Of a DNA stretch of 64,000 nucleotides, positions 47,984 through 59,858 are shown one piece after another. The notes below the pieces were generated by a model. The model had not been told where the DNA came from and ran no database searches. It was given only the letters and a program-made list of their open reading frames with translations. The stretch's first letter is position 1, and each line of letters starts with the position of its first letter. Source of the stretch: Cladocopium goreaui. Its lineage: Eukaryota; Sar; Dinophyceae; Suessiales; Symbiodiniaceae. The translations under genes and the position numbers were made by a program. The DNA lies in the NCBI GenBank assembly GCA_947184155.2, contig CAMXCT020000916.1, positions 68,361-132,360 of the forward strand. The letters are read 5' to 3'.

Positions 47984-49261
47984 TGTATATATATATATAT
48001 AGATTCTAGATGGTCATATTGTCATTCTGGACTAGTTTTTTTGAATATGATCATGCCTGGTCATTTCAACAACTCACTAAAATGGGCAGATCTTTGAAAG
48101 TCCCATATTCTTTCTATTCTAGGATGACTATACATTGACATGTTGATACTCCAGTCGCTGAGAATGTTGGATCTGATACTGCACTTCCTCATTTCTTGTG
48201 CTTTTATTCCAGTTTTCATTGGCAATATCCAGTTGAATTGTATCTTTTTCTCGGTCATAAAATCGTGATGTTATCTAGTGTTATAATACGTTAATCCGCT
48301 TTCCCTGGTGCTCAGACTCTCAGATCTTAAAAAGTGATATCCCCATCTTAGTCTCCTTCTCTCAATCTTTTGGCGCCTCATCCCGGCCGCGCTGACGTCC
48401 GGCCTGGATGATGTGACCAAGTGCCGAGGTCGTCTTCCAACACCTCATCCTCCTCGAGGCTGGCTGGGGATCTTGTGGAAGGCACTCCAGATTTTCAGCA
48501 AAATCCCAGAGTTTGCATGCATTTCAGTTGCCAAAAAAATAGAAGGGATATGAAGAGATCAAGGATTATTGCCGGGATTCTTGGAGAATATGGAAAAGAG
48601 TGATGGGCATTTCTGTGAATCACTTGGAGCGCGCGTGAACTATGAACTATGGTCATCCTTCCATGTACTCTATCATGATGATTCACCGTGAAATTGGCAC
48701 CCGAATGATCCTCCAGGAACCCGCCCTTTGTCCTGTGGCACAGCTGGTCCGTTGGACCCGCATCTTTCACAGCTCAACATGTCGTGGGTGGCACAGGCTG
48801 TCCTCTCTGAGAAAGTGAAGAGGTCCTGGCATGGCTTGGGCAGATGGGAACCCCGAGAATAGCGAGAATAGGGGGGGTTGCACATACCAGATTTAAAAAG
48901 GCCAGCCATCAGGTCTCCATGGCTATCCCATAAGCCATGGTTTATCAGGTTTATCATTAGTTTACAAAGTATTATCAAGTCAAAAGATGTAAAAACAGCC
49001 AGAAACCATAGGGGTCTCTGTCGATATTTTCCCTGTCTGGGACAAAGACAAAGCCTCAATGAATTACGCCCTTCGTGGATGGAGGCATGGCTATGTGTCG
49101 ATTCTCTCAGGTAACCTCACCTGGCGATGGTTCATTTGTTTCTTTTCTGGCAAAGCCCATATATATATATAGTGTATATATATAATTTAATCATATATAT
49201 ATAATTATATATACGTGTATATATATATATATCAGTAGTATAGATACACATTTATTCATTC

Positions 49262-49295
<34 letters not shown>

Positions 49296-49317
49296 GTATA
49301 AACCAATCCCAAATCTA
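47984..49317. other. Intergenic or intronic, simple repeats
   Basis: TATATATA runs at 47,990-48,000 and a large AT microsatellite at 49,158-49,300. Protein-like blocks at 48,390-48,470 (minus, SLEEDEVLEDDLGTW) and 48,750-48,835 (either strand) are unassigned. Confidence 0.35.
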
Positions 49318-52300
49318 CTATTTGGAAAGTTCTGCCACCAGCAGCTCCTTCACCAAATCCGAAGCCAAGCTCTCCGTCATCTGCGCTTCGTCTTCACCTA
49401 TGCAGCTCATCGCAGTGTCTGGTGGGGGAAAAAAAGTGGAAAAAGGTGGTGCGCCTGGAAAAGCTAAACCCCCAAAGAAATGACATTACACAACTGATGG
49501 TTGAACCAGCCTAGGGGATTTCAACTAGCAAAACTAGGGAAAAAAAAAAACAGGTTTGCTTCACATCTTGCGGTTTCTCCTATGAAATCTGGGTCATTTC
49601 AATCCCACAGTGGAAGCTACCGGGATGTGGTTTCTGAGCTTTGGATCTAGAAGTGTCGAGTCCATCAAGAGCATCAAGGTTTTTTGTTGGCTGCTTTTGA
49701 ACAAATATGTCTAGATTCCTGCGATAGCAAATTGCTATAAATTGCTATATTTTGCGTCCCCAAAAAAGGATAGTAATGGAATCTTCACGACTGGGGATTT
49801 ACCATTTTCTGTTTTTTTTGGGATGACTCTTGCTTACCAATGACCGTGTGCAGGTCTTTGCCGGCTCCAACTTCCAGGTCCCTTTCCGGAACATACCCAG
49901 CTGCTAGCCGGCGCCTGTTTCGGTGACCATCATGTTGGACAGGCCGTCCTGTTTCGGAAAAAACAGCATGTGTCGTTAAACGTGTCATGCTATGGACCGT
50001 GTCGTAGTACCATACGATAGCTGGTCCAGCTGGATGTACAAATTTCCTCATGGTAACAATCGGTATTGACCCATCCCCATATGGTGAGTCAAATTTTAAG
50101 ACCTGGGGTACTGTACCACAGTACAAAGACTTGCCTATTTTTAGGGTTAACCAGCGAATGATTGGGGCGCCAATTTTGACCCATACCAAAATCCATTTCA
50201 AGCAGCTATGTTTTTTGACCAGAGCTAAGGGTTTTTGACCCATACCAGCCCATACCCAAACATAACAAACATCATGTTTCCAGGAAAAGAGGCCTGTCAC
50301 CAGTTGACCTTTCGAAAAGCCAACAACATTCATGCTTGGAAGCCCAAAAAACACGACTTTGTCCTTGCAGATCTGGCGTTGGTAAACCTTCTCGTCAATG
50401 GTGCCAGTGGTAAAGAGCCTGGCCACATCAATCCGTGTTGGCTCATGTTCGCATATCTCCACACACACATGTTGACCGAGTTTACCTATACATGTCAACC
50501 AGATCCAGTTTGGAAAAACCAATCTGTTTTATCAACACCCTTGGGCTGTTTCACATGTTCAACTTGAACTGTCTGTTCAACGTCTCATTCCGTGTGTTAC
50601 CATGTTTTACCAGGCCCTGCGGAACCTGTAGATGTAGCAGGGCTTCTTTTGTCCGTCACGCCACACCCGGGCCATCGCCTGCCTCGCCGTGGAGACCAAG
50701 AAAAAATGCCACCCGAGGTGCTGAAGGGTTGGTGTGAAAGTGTCAACATCATTCCATCACAACACTACCGGAAATATCTACCAGTAAAAATTCTTATCAG
50801 CTACAGTATGACCCAACATGCCCAACAATATGTTCCAAGCTTTAGCTAGTGCCAGCGCAAATCATCTTTGGTGCCAAGAGGTTGACCTGAACATCGACCC
50901 ACCAACACCAAACTGTTGCATGCTGCGATATTTACCAACAAAACTGGGTCATTGTTTGGAAAAATGTTGGTAAATTAATATGTAAATGTAATGCACATGT
51001 TCCAACATGGAGCATATGGGTGCAATAACTCTAGCGTTTCGGTCCACCACGAAAAGCCATTTATGGCTTTTCGAAGGTCCTGGGGAGTCCCCCGTCAAAT
51101 TGGAGAGAAAACAACACACTGCAGCGGTGACACAACCCTCTACTTCTATGGTATACCCCCAAAATATGAGATATCATCATATCATACTGCAGCTTGTATA
51201 TCCCATTTAATCCCATATTATAATATATATAATTATATAATACTACTTACATCAATAATATGATGTATATGATAATGCTAATGTATATGGTACCGACACA
51301 GTATCTATAGATATCTATGTCTCAGTCTATCCATCGAGCCTATACCAAACATGTCCATGTCCAACGTAACCCGGGCCTGTCGTTGGCAGGATTCCAATCG
51401 GGGTCGAACATCACCAAGCGATTGGCGCCGATGAGATTCAGGCCACATCCACCGGCTTTCCTGACGGTTGGAAAAAGGGCTATGGAGCAAAACTCTGGTG
51501 CCCCAGTTATTGCTAAGTTTATAACATTTTATGACTATAGACTATATATAGATTATGACAGATGATGGTTATAATATAAATTATAAATAGTGATAAACCA
51601 ACTTAACTTAGCCAAGGTTACATAACTCAAATAGATGGTTTATCTAGGGGTGGCTTCGTGGTTATAGCTGTAGATGGGGTAACAGAAACCCGCATTCAAG
51701 TTTCAGGGAATCACAACCTTGCGGCACCCCCTTTCAGAATGGTATCCCTAGATATCCCTAGCCACGATACCAAACATGGGGAAACATGGGAAACATGAAA
51801 CGCCAACAGGGTCGACAGGAAACTATAGATGTCACTGAAGCAAGTGGAAAAACATCAAACAATATCTGTCATTACCGGAAATACGTAGTCTTAAACAAAT
51901 TTGAAAAAAAAAGTAAATTCTCTAGATGTTCATTGGATTTCCAACAACATTTCTACCAGCTCGAAGTCCACATGTGTTACCTACCAATTGCCACTGAGCA
52001 TGTGAAGTCTTGCGGTATCTGCCACTTGCCATCTGCCGGATCTGCCAAGTGTCGAGGAGAGCAGGAACGCGAACGCTTGCTCGTTCTCAGGTCGATTGAA
52101 ATCTGTCACCTCGGCGGTGGCAGGAATTCTTAGCGGCTTTGAAGCCCTTGGGCTCGACAAAAGGAGGAGAACAAAACCGACCTCAACAGACTTAAGATGA
52201 AAGGCTGGATGCCAGCAAATTACATGCCATGTCATCTTGAAGAGTGGAGATCAACAGACATTTCGGATCATCCCAAAGAAGTGGAACAGAAAAACATGTT

Positions 52301-53700
52301 TGAAACCAACAGCCAGACTCCATGGAATCAATGGGCCATGGTGCATTTTGCCCAACTATCTCCTTGTTTTCAAGGCAGTGAGTTGAGATATGGGTATGGA
52401 TCAATACCTATATTAATACCGTTTTTAATGGGATGAACATCCATTTACCAGCTATTTTGATGTGAACTACAGGGGTACAAGGTTTTGACCCATCCCCATA
52501 TCAGTGAAATCACAACTCGAATGACCCATTCCATTGGTGTCTCAGCACCGCGCTCTGATGAAATCTGAGGCTATTAGTCCCCCAACCGTTTTTTAGTCTA
52601 CGGCCTTAGCGAAAATACCCCCATCAAACATCAAACCTGATCAACATTAGCTTATTGAGCACCTACTAATAGCGGCGTTATCTTTGGTGTAGTAGCCGAG
52701 TCACCAGTTTCATTCGCTTGGTGATGGCCATGGTGCCATCCAATCGATGTGTCGGCCAGTTGCATTGCGCACCTAGCGAGCTATGGATGCTGTGGGCAGT
52801 CCCGGGTGCCTGTTGGGAATGCAATTTGACCTCTGAATAATTTGCTCCGTGACCTCATAAAATGAGGAGACCAAAGCTCATGATTTTCAAGCCCTAAACC
52901 TGGATGGCCATCTTCAATGCCAAGGGGCAAAGTCGCTCAATCAGGTCCAGGGTTTGTGTCCAGTTAGAGATCAGCACGATTCGATCCTTGAGGGCCAGAG
53001 ATGGGTCAAGATTGGGGTGCCCCTAAAAAGGATGTCTGGGAACTTGTAACCAAGAGAAATGGGGATGTAACATGATGTATATAACTTACTCTCCGGTCAT
53101 CAAACGTGGCAATCTGAAATCCCCTATAAATGGAAGGATTGATGGGAAAATGGATTATAAATGTGGGATTTTCCATCACCTGGGTTGATTACCTCACGGG
53201 ATGTTCATACTTCAGCCACAAACTTATGGGAAATTTAGGGACATGAACAAGCATGAATCGGACTATGTTTCGAACAAATAGGATGAACAGGCACCACATC
53301 GGAGTATCTGAGTATCACCAAAAAACTGGGGATTTGACCAGCATGGGACAACGATGTGTCCAATGACTATCTCCCTGGATTGGGGGGTCCCTTCGCTTTG
53401 GACATCTGATTGTCATCCTTCTTGTCTTGCAACAACTCCCACACCTGACCGACCAACTTGTTGGAAGCAATGACACCAGTGCGAATTTGTCTTAAAACAT
53501 GGTACCCCAAACACTTCTGGTTGATCATCAGTTTCCCAAATTTGCTATACATTGAGGGCCCATCCCCGCTTTGGCCCCGCTTTGGCCCCGCCTGCCCAAC
53601 CTGCACCATCCCCATCCAGCTGCAGCCCAGCGGCTCCGTTGCCGGAGGCTTTGATGGCAGATAAGATCTGATGGACCAAGGCCAACTTGCCTGAGAGCTC
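49318..53700 (-). CDS. RAD54-type SNF2 ATPase, C-terminal lobe, nine exons
   Basis: RAD54 is a nuclear Swi2/Snf2 DNA translocase that acts with RAD51 in recombination. Minus-strand exons: 53,700-53,650 ([15 protein letters not shown]); 52,986-52,935 ([17 protein letters not shown]); 52,772-52,705 ([15 protein letters not shown]); 52,109-52,054 ([18 protein letters not shown]); 51,460-51,377 ([25 protein letters not shown]); 50,682-50,626 ([18 protein letters not shown]); 50,418-50,364 ([18 protein letters not shown]); 49,948-49,915 ([11 protein letters not shown]); 49,418-49,318 ([12 protein letters not shown], stop). All phases agree and total 186 codons including stop. These cover helicase motifs IV-VI in RAD54 form. 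Donors in order are GC, GA, GT, GA, GC, GT, GA, GC; acceptors are AG, mostly AG|G. Motifs I-III (N-lobe) are not found upstream to 55.6 kb, although LLQHLSALTRSPLLLAAG at about 53,760-53,820 could be one more exon. Either the gene is 5'-truncated or the remaining exons escaped me. Confidence 0.85.
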
Positions 53701-54512
53701 CTGGCTCGGGGGGAAGGGATTGATGAAAAAACTAGGCTACCCCCCCTGAAATCCGCCGACCCTGGCCAGCGGCCAACAGCAAGGGGGAGCGCGTCAGGGC
53801 AGAGAGGTGTTGAAGAAGAGGAAGAAGAAGAAGAAGAACAACAACAACAACAACGTCAACATCTAGCAGGGTTTCAGACTCACAAGGGACGTTAGGCATT
53901 TTTGGTTGTTTGTTTTTGCTACATTTTGGGCGTGGCATTTTGTTGCTTCGCAAGCGTCACAAAGGCAATGTAGGAATGTAGTTTACTTTGTGTTTTGCCG
54001 CCAGAACCAACCGTAGACTGTAGACACAACATCAAACACTCAAAATCCTGCAAAGTGGCGCCACGCTGCGTTAATGATTAATGACGGCATTTCTGAATAC
54101 CAAGATTCACCAGTAAAACCAACAATTTAAAAAAACCTGTTAACCACTTGGCCCCATTCCACAATCAACCACTGAAGAAACAATCTTTGAAAAACACTAT
54201 CCACACATATCCACATCCCACAATCCCAGAAAGTTGAATCATTCCATTTCTTTTGGACCTGGACCCTTTTAATGGACCTTACCACAATTCTTTCAGAGAT
54301 GGTTACATGCTTTTTGGACCGTGCCCACCTTCCTGTTGCACCTGGCCCTGCTCCAGGGAGTGCAGCGCCCCTCTCCTTGTGACACATTGGGTTTCCCGCC
54401 TCCTTCCCACTCAGCCATCTTCTCAATTTCTACTTTTCGCACCTCTTCCGGCCTTTCTCAGTTACGCAGGGGCTCAACTTTGGTTCAATCTGGGTGAAAG
54501 TGCCTCGCTTGG

Positions 54513-54750
54513 GTATCTAAACTTCCCCCCACTTGTGCCTCTCATCAAACTTCCTAAACTTCCTGCATTTATTGAGCTTCACTATCTATACTTCCCGCCT
54601 AGCCTCTCCGCAACTTCTTGCGCTCATGTAGTTTCAAGATCTAAACTTCCTTCCCGGTGCCCCTCAACAGCTTCCTGCATTCATCGTGCTTCAATATCTA
54701 AGCTTCCTCCCCGGTGCCCCGCAGCAACTTCCTGCATTCATATGGTTTCA
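54513..54750. repeat. Degenerate ~60-bp tandem repeat, four copies
   Basis: ATCTAAACTTCC-type starts at about 54,513, 54,583, 54,639 and 54,696, each followed by a CTTCCTGCATTYAT block. Confidence 0.7.
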
Positions 54751-55274
54751 TATCTGCTGAGTAGTTGTTGGGGATTCTCATCATAGGTCACCATAATCAC
54801 TACTAAACCATCCAGTAGAACTCTTGTCTCAATCATCAACCACCGGGGGTTTTGGAAACCGCTCATTTGGCAAACTAAATCCAGCCATCGAACTCGAGGG
54901 TTGGTGGGCACTAGAAAACACTCCCTATTTGGATCTGGAGGATCATCATCCCTGGCGCTCAGCAGCATAACCAACACCTACAGCAGGAAATGGTAGATCA
55001 TGGAACACAGTTGGCACAGCCACGCCGCTGCTGTCCACGTACTTGCACTTCTTCAAATGTTTTTGCTAGGCACGGGCACAAAAACATAAATACCGTGATT
55101 TTGGCTACCGGCAAAAAACATCGCAAATACCGTGGCTTTTGGCTTCCGAGGCGCAAAAAGCATCAGTTTTTACGGTGTTTTTTTGCTCCGAGAGTGTCAG
55201 AAAAATGCGAAAACACCACCTATGTGCCAATTGTTAGGGCCCACAAAAATGCGACAATAAGATGTGTTGCAAGT

Positions 55275-55455
55275 ACAACAACAGCAACAACAACAACAAC
55301 AACAACAACCAACAACAACCAACAACAACCAACAACAACCAACAACAACCAACAACAACCAACAACAACCAACAACAACAACAACAACCAACAACAACAA
55401 CAAGAAGAAGAACAAGAACACGAACAAGAACAAGAACAAGAACAAGAACAAGCAG
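55275..55455. repeat. CAA/CAACC/AAGAAC microsatellite
   Basis: A run of CAACAACAAC, then CCAACAACAA units, then AAGAACAAGAAC. It yields long poly-Gln/Asn and poly-Leu/Val frames that are not genes. Confidence 0.95.
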
Positions 55456-55626
55456 CACAAAAATGCGACAAGAAGATGTATTACAATTACAAGCTGCGGT
55501 ATGAAAAGCACATCACAGTGCTCTGCACCTGCGCGCACGCGCAGAGCACATGAACAACACCAACGCTCACACTATACATAACCCTTCTGGAATCGCCGGT
55601 GTGCGAAGCTCTACAATCACCATTTG

Positions 55627-58600
55627 TCAATCTCCCATGGTGGATTCCATTTGCGGGTCCCAGCCGGGCCCCGCCCCGGCCTCTCGGACGGGCTTGGCTC
55701 CCCGCAAGCCGCGGTCCATGCGATCGATCTCTTCGAACATGGCCTGATTTGGTTGGGACATAGATTGGACCCTTCAAAATGGTGGTGTTACATAGATTGA
55801 ACCCTTCAAAATGGCTGGGATATCCCAGAACTAATGTGCATTCAAATGGAAAAACCATGAAAAACATCTATCATTCGAGGGATTTTCCAGCAAACTGTGT
55901 TTGATTGCCAGAGGGTAACCATTGAAAGCGATTGCCAGCGAACACATGGAATCTTTTGGATCAAAACCTTGGTACTCCCGGGCAAAATGGGTCTAGGAAC
56001 CACCAAATAAGATCATTCAAGGCTGGAAAACCAGTCCCCATTTATTTAGAAAATTAATTCCAAAAAAAAGTCTAGTTTGTTTGTTTGTCAAAACATGGTC
56101 AGAGCGCCCGCAGGAGCGCTGTACTGTTCGCGATTTTCAAAATGCATTTCTTCACATCTTATCCACAAAATTGTAGAAAACGCATGATTTTGGACACTTA
56201 TCATCAAAAATTGTTGACATGCACATGTGCAAAAACGTGGAACCGCGCGCGATCAAAAATGAGTGCTTTCATCAGAATTCATTGTGTTTTCCCATGTATT
56301 TGCAGACCCCGTCGTAAATCGCTTGAATTTCAAAACTGTTTTTCTACTTTCCATGCCGTTTGTCTTGACTGAGCTTACCCAGGCTCTTGAAAACGTGGCC
56401 CTCATTGAAGCGACGCCACTGTCCACTCCATAGGTATTTCCACAATGCGATTTCTTTGATTTTCCCTTTGGATAGCAGGTTATATGTTACAGCCAGCGTA
56501 CATGACGTTATCACACCCACCCCACCCCACCCCAACCCCACCCCCACGTGCAGACGTGTTAGCAACGTAGCCAGCGTGGCAGACATGTGTGCTGCAAGTG
56601 ATTACATGAAGTAGCACAGCGTAGCAGGTCATATAATACGCCAGCATACATGACGTTATCACACCCACCCCCCCCACCCCACCCCAACCCCACACCAGGG
56701 TCCCAGCGGTGATGGAAGGAATGTTGAAAAAATGGGAAAGCGTTGCGCTCCTCGAGGCGCTCACACCCCAAAACATAGAAAAATCGAAAAAACAACCAAT
56801 TCAAACATGACACATAACTACCATAGTTTGATAGTACACGTGGTTTTCCCAAAACGAAGCACAGCTAGTTCATAAGTATTAATAGCAAACATACATGCAT
56901 CTAATTACCATACCCTCTGGTAAACTAACATAACTATGGAAAATCACCATTTTTCATGGGAAAATCCACTATTTCTATGGCCATTTTCAATAGCTATGTT
57001 AGTTCACCAGAGGGTATGATCAACAAACAATGAGCAAAAATGACTGGCAATCAAGGCATAGGATAAAAAAAAACAGTGTCTGTCACAAAAAGAAACGGCT
57101 CTTGCGCCTTGGCTGTACGAACAGCATGGCAGCCGGTACGAAGCGTGGTTGGTGAATTTACGAAGCCATATATTGGTGCCCACAGGTTTCAATTCACAGA
57201 AGTCCTAATACACCCAAGAAAAGTCTCTTCGCCCGATTTTATCAAGTTTCCAGAATGAAACGAACAAACACTGCAACAAGGTTTTAACATGAGTAGGAAG
57301 GGATTTTGAGGTTGAGCTGGGTTGCAAGTTTCAATCCGTGATATTTCAGTTGTAATCCATCATTATCCCACTTGCTATGCCCACCGATTGGTGGTTGGTA
57401 ATTGGATATCCCCACCAGTGGCAAAACCCTTGCACCCACCGTCCAAAATTCATTGTGTGAGTGGCGGACGATTTAATTTGTTTAGCAAATATTCCATAAA
57501 CAAATAAGGTTGTCCCCTCTCGGTTGTGAAGATTTTGCACACCCGGCAAGGCGAAACAATCCCATATGCTCAATGTATGGAATATTTACCCTCTGGTAAT
57601 TTAACATAGCTATTGAAAATGACCATTTATAGTGGATTTTCCCATTAAAAATGGTGATTTTCAATAGCTACGTTAGTTTACCAGAGGGTAACCCAACATC
57701 TACCTCACGGTCGTATGGGTCAACTTCGATACTCCCGCCACCCTGGAGCACAGGGACTCGCGTCTCATCGTCGTCGAAGCCCGCCTGCCAGGCTGCCAAG
57801 GCAAAAGATCTTCCCTACATCCGGACCCTGTGAAGATGGTTAGGACAAGTAACTATAAGAAATACATACAACTATTATGTTTATGTTTATGGGTTATAAG
57901 TTGATTAGTAACTAACCATATTGGTTGAACATAATCTTATGGGAAGAATATGGTAGAATAGACCAAGTGAAGTTCTTCTGTTCGTAAATGCGCTGTTTGG
58001 TTTGTATATATGGCAAATAACAGGACAATAGCACCTATGTACTGGCAGTCACTCAAGCACGTTCGACTAATTTGAAAAATCGTGATAACAAGTCTTGACG
58101 AAATAGTTGGTTAGTAAGTTAGTATACAGTCTACATATGCATACATATGCAATGTATGTCAAGAACATTCAAGTTGTAAAGAGAAACTACCCATCCTCCC
58201 GTCTACCCAAGTGTGACTGGGTGTGATTACCCCACAGGCTACACAGGTATGAAATGCTATGAATAGGATAAGTCCGGATGAGACGCACTATGAAAGTGGA
58301 TCATCCAAGCTCATAGCTAAGTATTTTCGCTTACTGATGGAGTTACCCTCTGGTTATGTCAAAATAGCTATTGAAAATGGCCATTAAAAATAGTGGATTT
58401 TCCCATGAAAAATAAGGTGGATCTTTCCATAGTTATTGTTAAATTACCAGAGGGTAAGCAACAAAAATGGAGATTTAGTGGGATCTTCTGGGATCTTAAT
58501 GGGATGAGTATCACCAAGCGCTGCAGGATTTCTGAACTACTGAAATGACTGAAATAGATAGCTCCAGCTCGAGCTTGATTAGCCTGCGGGTAACCAGCAT

Positions 58601-58862
58601 CAGAATCCACCGTGTTGAGATATTTTGCATGTGGAAACATGGAAGTGTCCATTTCCACCCCAGTTTCTGCAAAGGTATGGTCCATGTACAGAAAATTATG
58701 GCACCCCCGGGTTCACACCAAATTAGCTTGTCGCCTTCACATAGGAAAATCAGAAGAACTGACCCATCCGCATTTGGGTTTGTCTTCCAATCATCTACTG
58801 CTTAAGGTGCACCTCCAGCTTCTGCTCCCTGGAACGCACCAGGAAGGGGTGATTTACCAAGC
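55627..58862 (-). CDS. Unidentified five-exon gene (minus)
   Basis: Exons with GT-AG borders and consistent phase: 58,862-58,813 (LVNHPFLVRSREQKLE), 58,666-58,595 (KLGWKWTLPCFHMQ...), 57,814-57,704 (RSFALAAWQAGFDDDETRV, then SIEVDPYDRE), 56,465-56,379 (GVDSGVASMRATFSRAW) and 55,743-55,627 (AMFEEIDRMDRGLRGAKP ... ESTMGD, stop). Donors are GTGCAC, GTTACC, GTAGAT and GTAAGC. The last exon begins with an amphipathic, charged helix; the rest is acidic to mixed. No signal peptide or membrane segment is evident. The first exon opens at an acceptor, so the 5' end lies further right, towards the viral insertion. I do not recognise the family. The frame of the 58.6-kb exon is the least certain. Confidence 0.5.
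56500..56700. repeat. 148-bp duplication with C-rich ACCCC tract
   Basis: ACATGACGTTATCACACCCA occurs at 56,500 and 56,648, each followed by a CCCCACCCCAACCCCAC run. The duplication lies in the intron just upstream of exon 56,465-56,379. Confidence 0.8.
56913..57014. mobile_element. Palindromic MITE (family 1), copy A
   Basis: 102 bp, from CCCTCTGGTAAACTAACATA to the inverted TAGTTCACCAGAGGG, flanked by TA on both sides. Almost the whole element is self-complementary. It lies in an intron of the unidentified gene at 55.6-58.9 kb. TA flanks fit the Tc1/mariner (Stowaway-like) class. Confidence 0.88.
57589..57688. mobile_element. Palindromic MITE (family 1), copy B
   Basis: 100 bp with the same ends (CCCTCTGGTAATTTAAC / GTTAGTTTACCAGAGGG) and TA flanks. 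Its right end is 15 bp from the GT donor of exon 57,814-57,704, inside the intron. Confidence 0.9.
58346..58454. mobile_element. Palindromic MITE (family 1), copy C
   Basis: 109 bp, CCCTCTGGTTATGTC to GTTAAATTACCAGAGGG, TA flanks. It lies in the intron between exons at 58.6 and 57.8 kb. A decayed relative (ATAACCAGAGGG) is at about 58,965-59,013 and another at 55,890-55,917. Confidence 0.88.
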
Positions 58863-59096
58863 CTGCGGCACGGAGGATAAAAAGCTGTAAAGATATATGC
58901 TCAAGTTATTTAACGTAGCCAAAAAAAATCATTAAATTTAATCTGTTTATAGCTAAACCATCAATCATCCATGGGCCATCTATACCAGAGCTATGTTAGT
59001 CATAACCAGAGGGTAACCCTCAATGCCATCCTTGTATGGGTACCATATAGGGTCAAGCTAGGCTGAACATCCGGAAATATATGGGAAAAAAATGGA

Positions 59097-59330
59097 AAAA
59101 TGGGGGTTTCAGGGCGTATATGTTTGTATGTTGCTTGTTATGATTTTGTGTTGGGGTTCAATGTTTCATCTTCGCCTTTGATGTTTTTTCAGGTGGGGTT
59201 TTGGGGGTAATTTTGTTGCTAAAGTGATGTGTCAATGTTTGGATTGAAGGGGGGTAGGATTTGTTTAGGCTGTTGGGGTTTTTGTTTGTGTTTGGGTGGG
59301 TGATTACTTCATAGTATGTGTTGTTAAGAT
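59097..59330. other. G/T-rich block, candidate left terminus of the viral integrant
   Basis: The plus strand here is almost entirely G and T with little A or C (TGGGGGTTTCAGGG, GGGGTTTTGGGGGTAATTTT, GGATTGAAGGGGGG). It lies between host-type sequence with a MITE remnant and the first viral gene. A terminal inverted repeat is expected at such a place in Polinton-like elements, but the partner end is outside the window, so this is inference. Confidence 0.35.
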
Positions 59331-59346
59331 ATTATGAATTAATCAT

Positions 59347-59823
59347 TTATGCTTTCCACTTTCCTATTCCATCCCACCAGTGTTCAATCACTCTTATTTG
59401 TGTTAAGCAAGGTTTGTTTGTATCATTTAGTTCATCCATTGCTATTGATAAAAGCGTTAGGTTGATAATCATAGCGTTGAATTTTCCATCTCGGTTGAGT
59501 TCCTTTCCACAATCAATGATGACTTTTTTATCAGTGAGGTTTTCATACATCTTTTTCATTATATCAAATCTTACGAATGAATATATTATCATTCCATTTA
59601 CTCCTTCTGCTTCTTTCATCCTATCAATTACTTTCTTCCAAAACTTTTCTCCTTCCTCATCATCTGGTGAAGGCATAGGATGGCACTTTACAAAGTCTCT
59701 AATCTTTTCATCTTCTTTTTCTATTTGTTTTCTTTCCCAATCATCGTCCTCACTATCACTACCAAAGTCAGCATATATACCAATATTCCCTGTATCTATA
59801 ACCTCAATTTTTGCTCTACTCAT
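59347..59823 (-). CDS. Viral-type protein of unknown function, 158 residues
   Basis: Intronless, AT-rich. The N-terminal third is acidic (FGSDSEDDDWERKQIEKEDEK); the C-terminal half alternates hydrophobic strands and helices (VNGMIIYSFVRFDIMKKM, KVIIDCGKEL, AMIINLTLLSIAMDEL). No family is recognised. Its start is preceded by the same TATATATAGTAGTAAGA-like motif as the two genes upstream of it on minus, so the three are probably controlled together. It is the gene nearest the presumed left end. Confidence 0.65.
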   Translation of the reverse strand: MSRAKIEVIDTGNIGIYADFGSDSEDDDWERKQIEKEDEKIRDFVKCHPMPSPDDEEGEKFWKKVIDRMKEAEGVNGMIIYSFVRFDIMKKMYENLTDKKVIIDCGKELNRDGKFNAMIINLTLLSIAMDELNDTNKPCLTQIRVIEHWWDGIGKWKA

Positions 59824-59826
59824 TTT

Positions 59827-59858
59827 CTCTTACTACTATATATAGATATTTTTTCTTT
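59827..59858 (-). promoter_or_regulatory. Promoter-like motif, 59.8-kb gene
   Basis: On minus: AAAGAAAAAATATC, then TATATATAGTAGTAAGAG, immediately before the ATG at 59,823. Shared with the motifs at 60,511 and 60,985. Confidence 0.6.

Larger units (their letters stand above)
53745..55620. other. Gap between two minus-strand genes, repeat-rich
   Basis: Contains a GAA/CAA run (53,815-53,855), a degenerate ~60-bp repeat (about 54,513-54,750), three copies of an AAATACCGTG-centred block (55,078-55,175) and the CAA microsatellite listed separately. An exon-like minus block near 54,940 (DDDPPDPNRECFL) is unassigned. Confidence 0.45.

Noticed and set aside
49850-49914. Exon-like minus block with a GTAAGC border ([16 protein letters not shown])
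   Set aside because: The neighbouring exons join in phase without it, through the GC donor at 49,914; it might be an alternative exon but support is weak.
53370-53480. Possible extra RAD54 exon ([18 protein letters not shown])
   Set aside because: The exons at 53,700-53,650 and 52,986-52,935 already join in phase without it, matching the family, and it has no counterpart in RAD54.
55197-55538. Poly-Leu/Val and poly-Gln/Asn frames
   Set aside because: They derive from the CAA/AAGAAC microsatellite.
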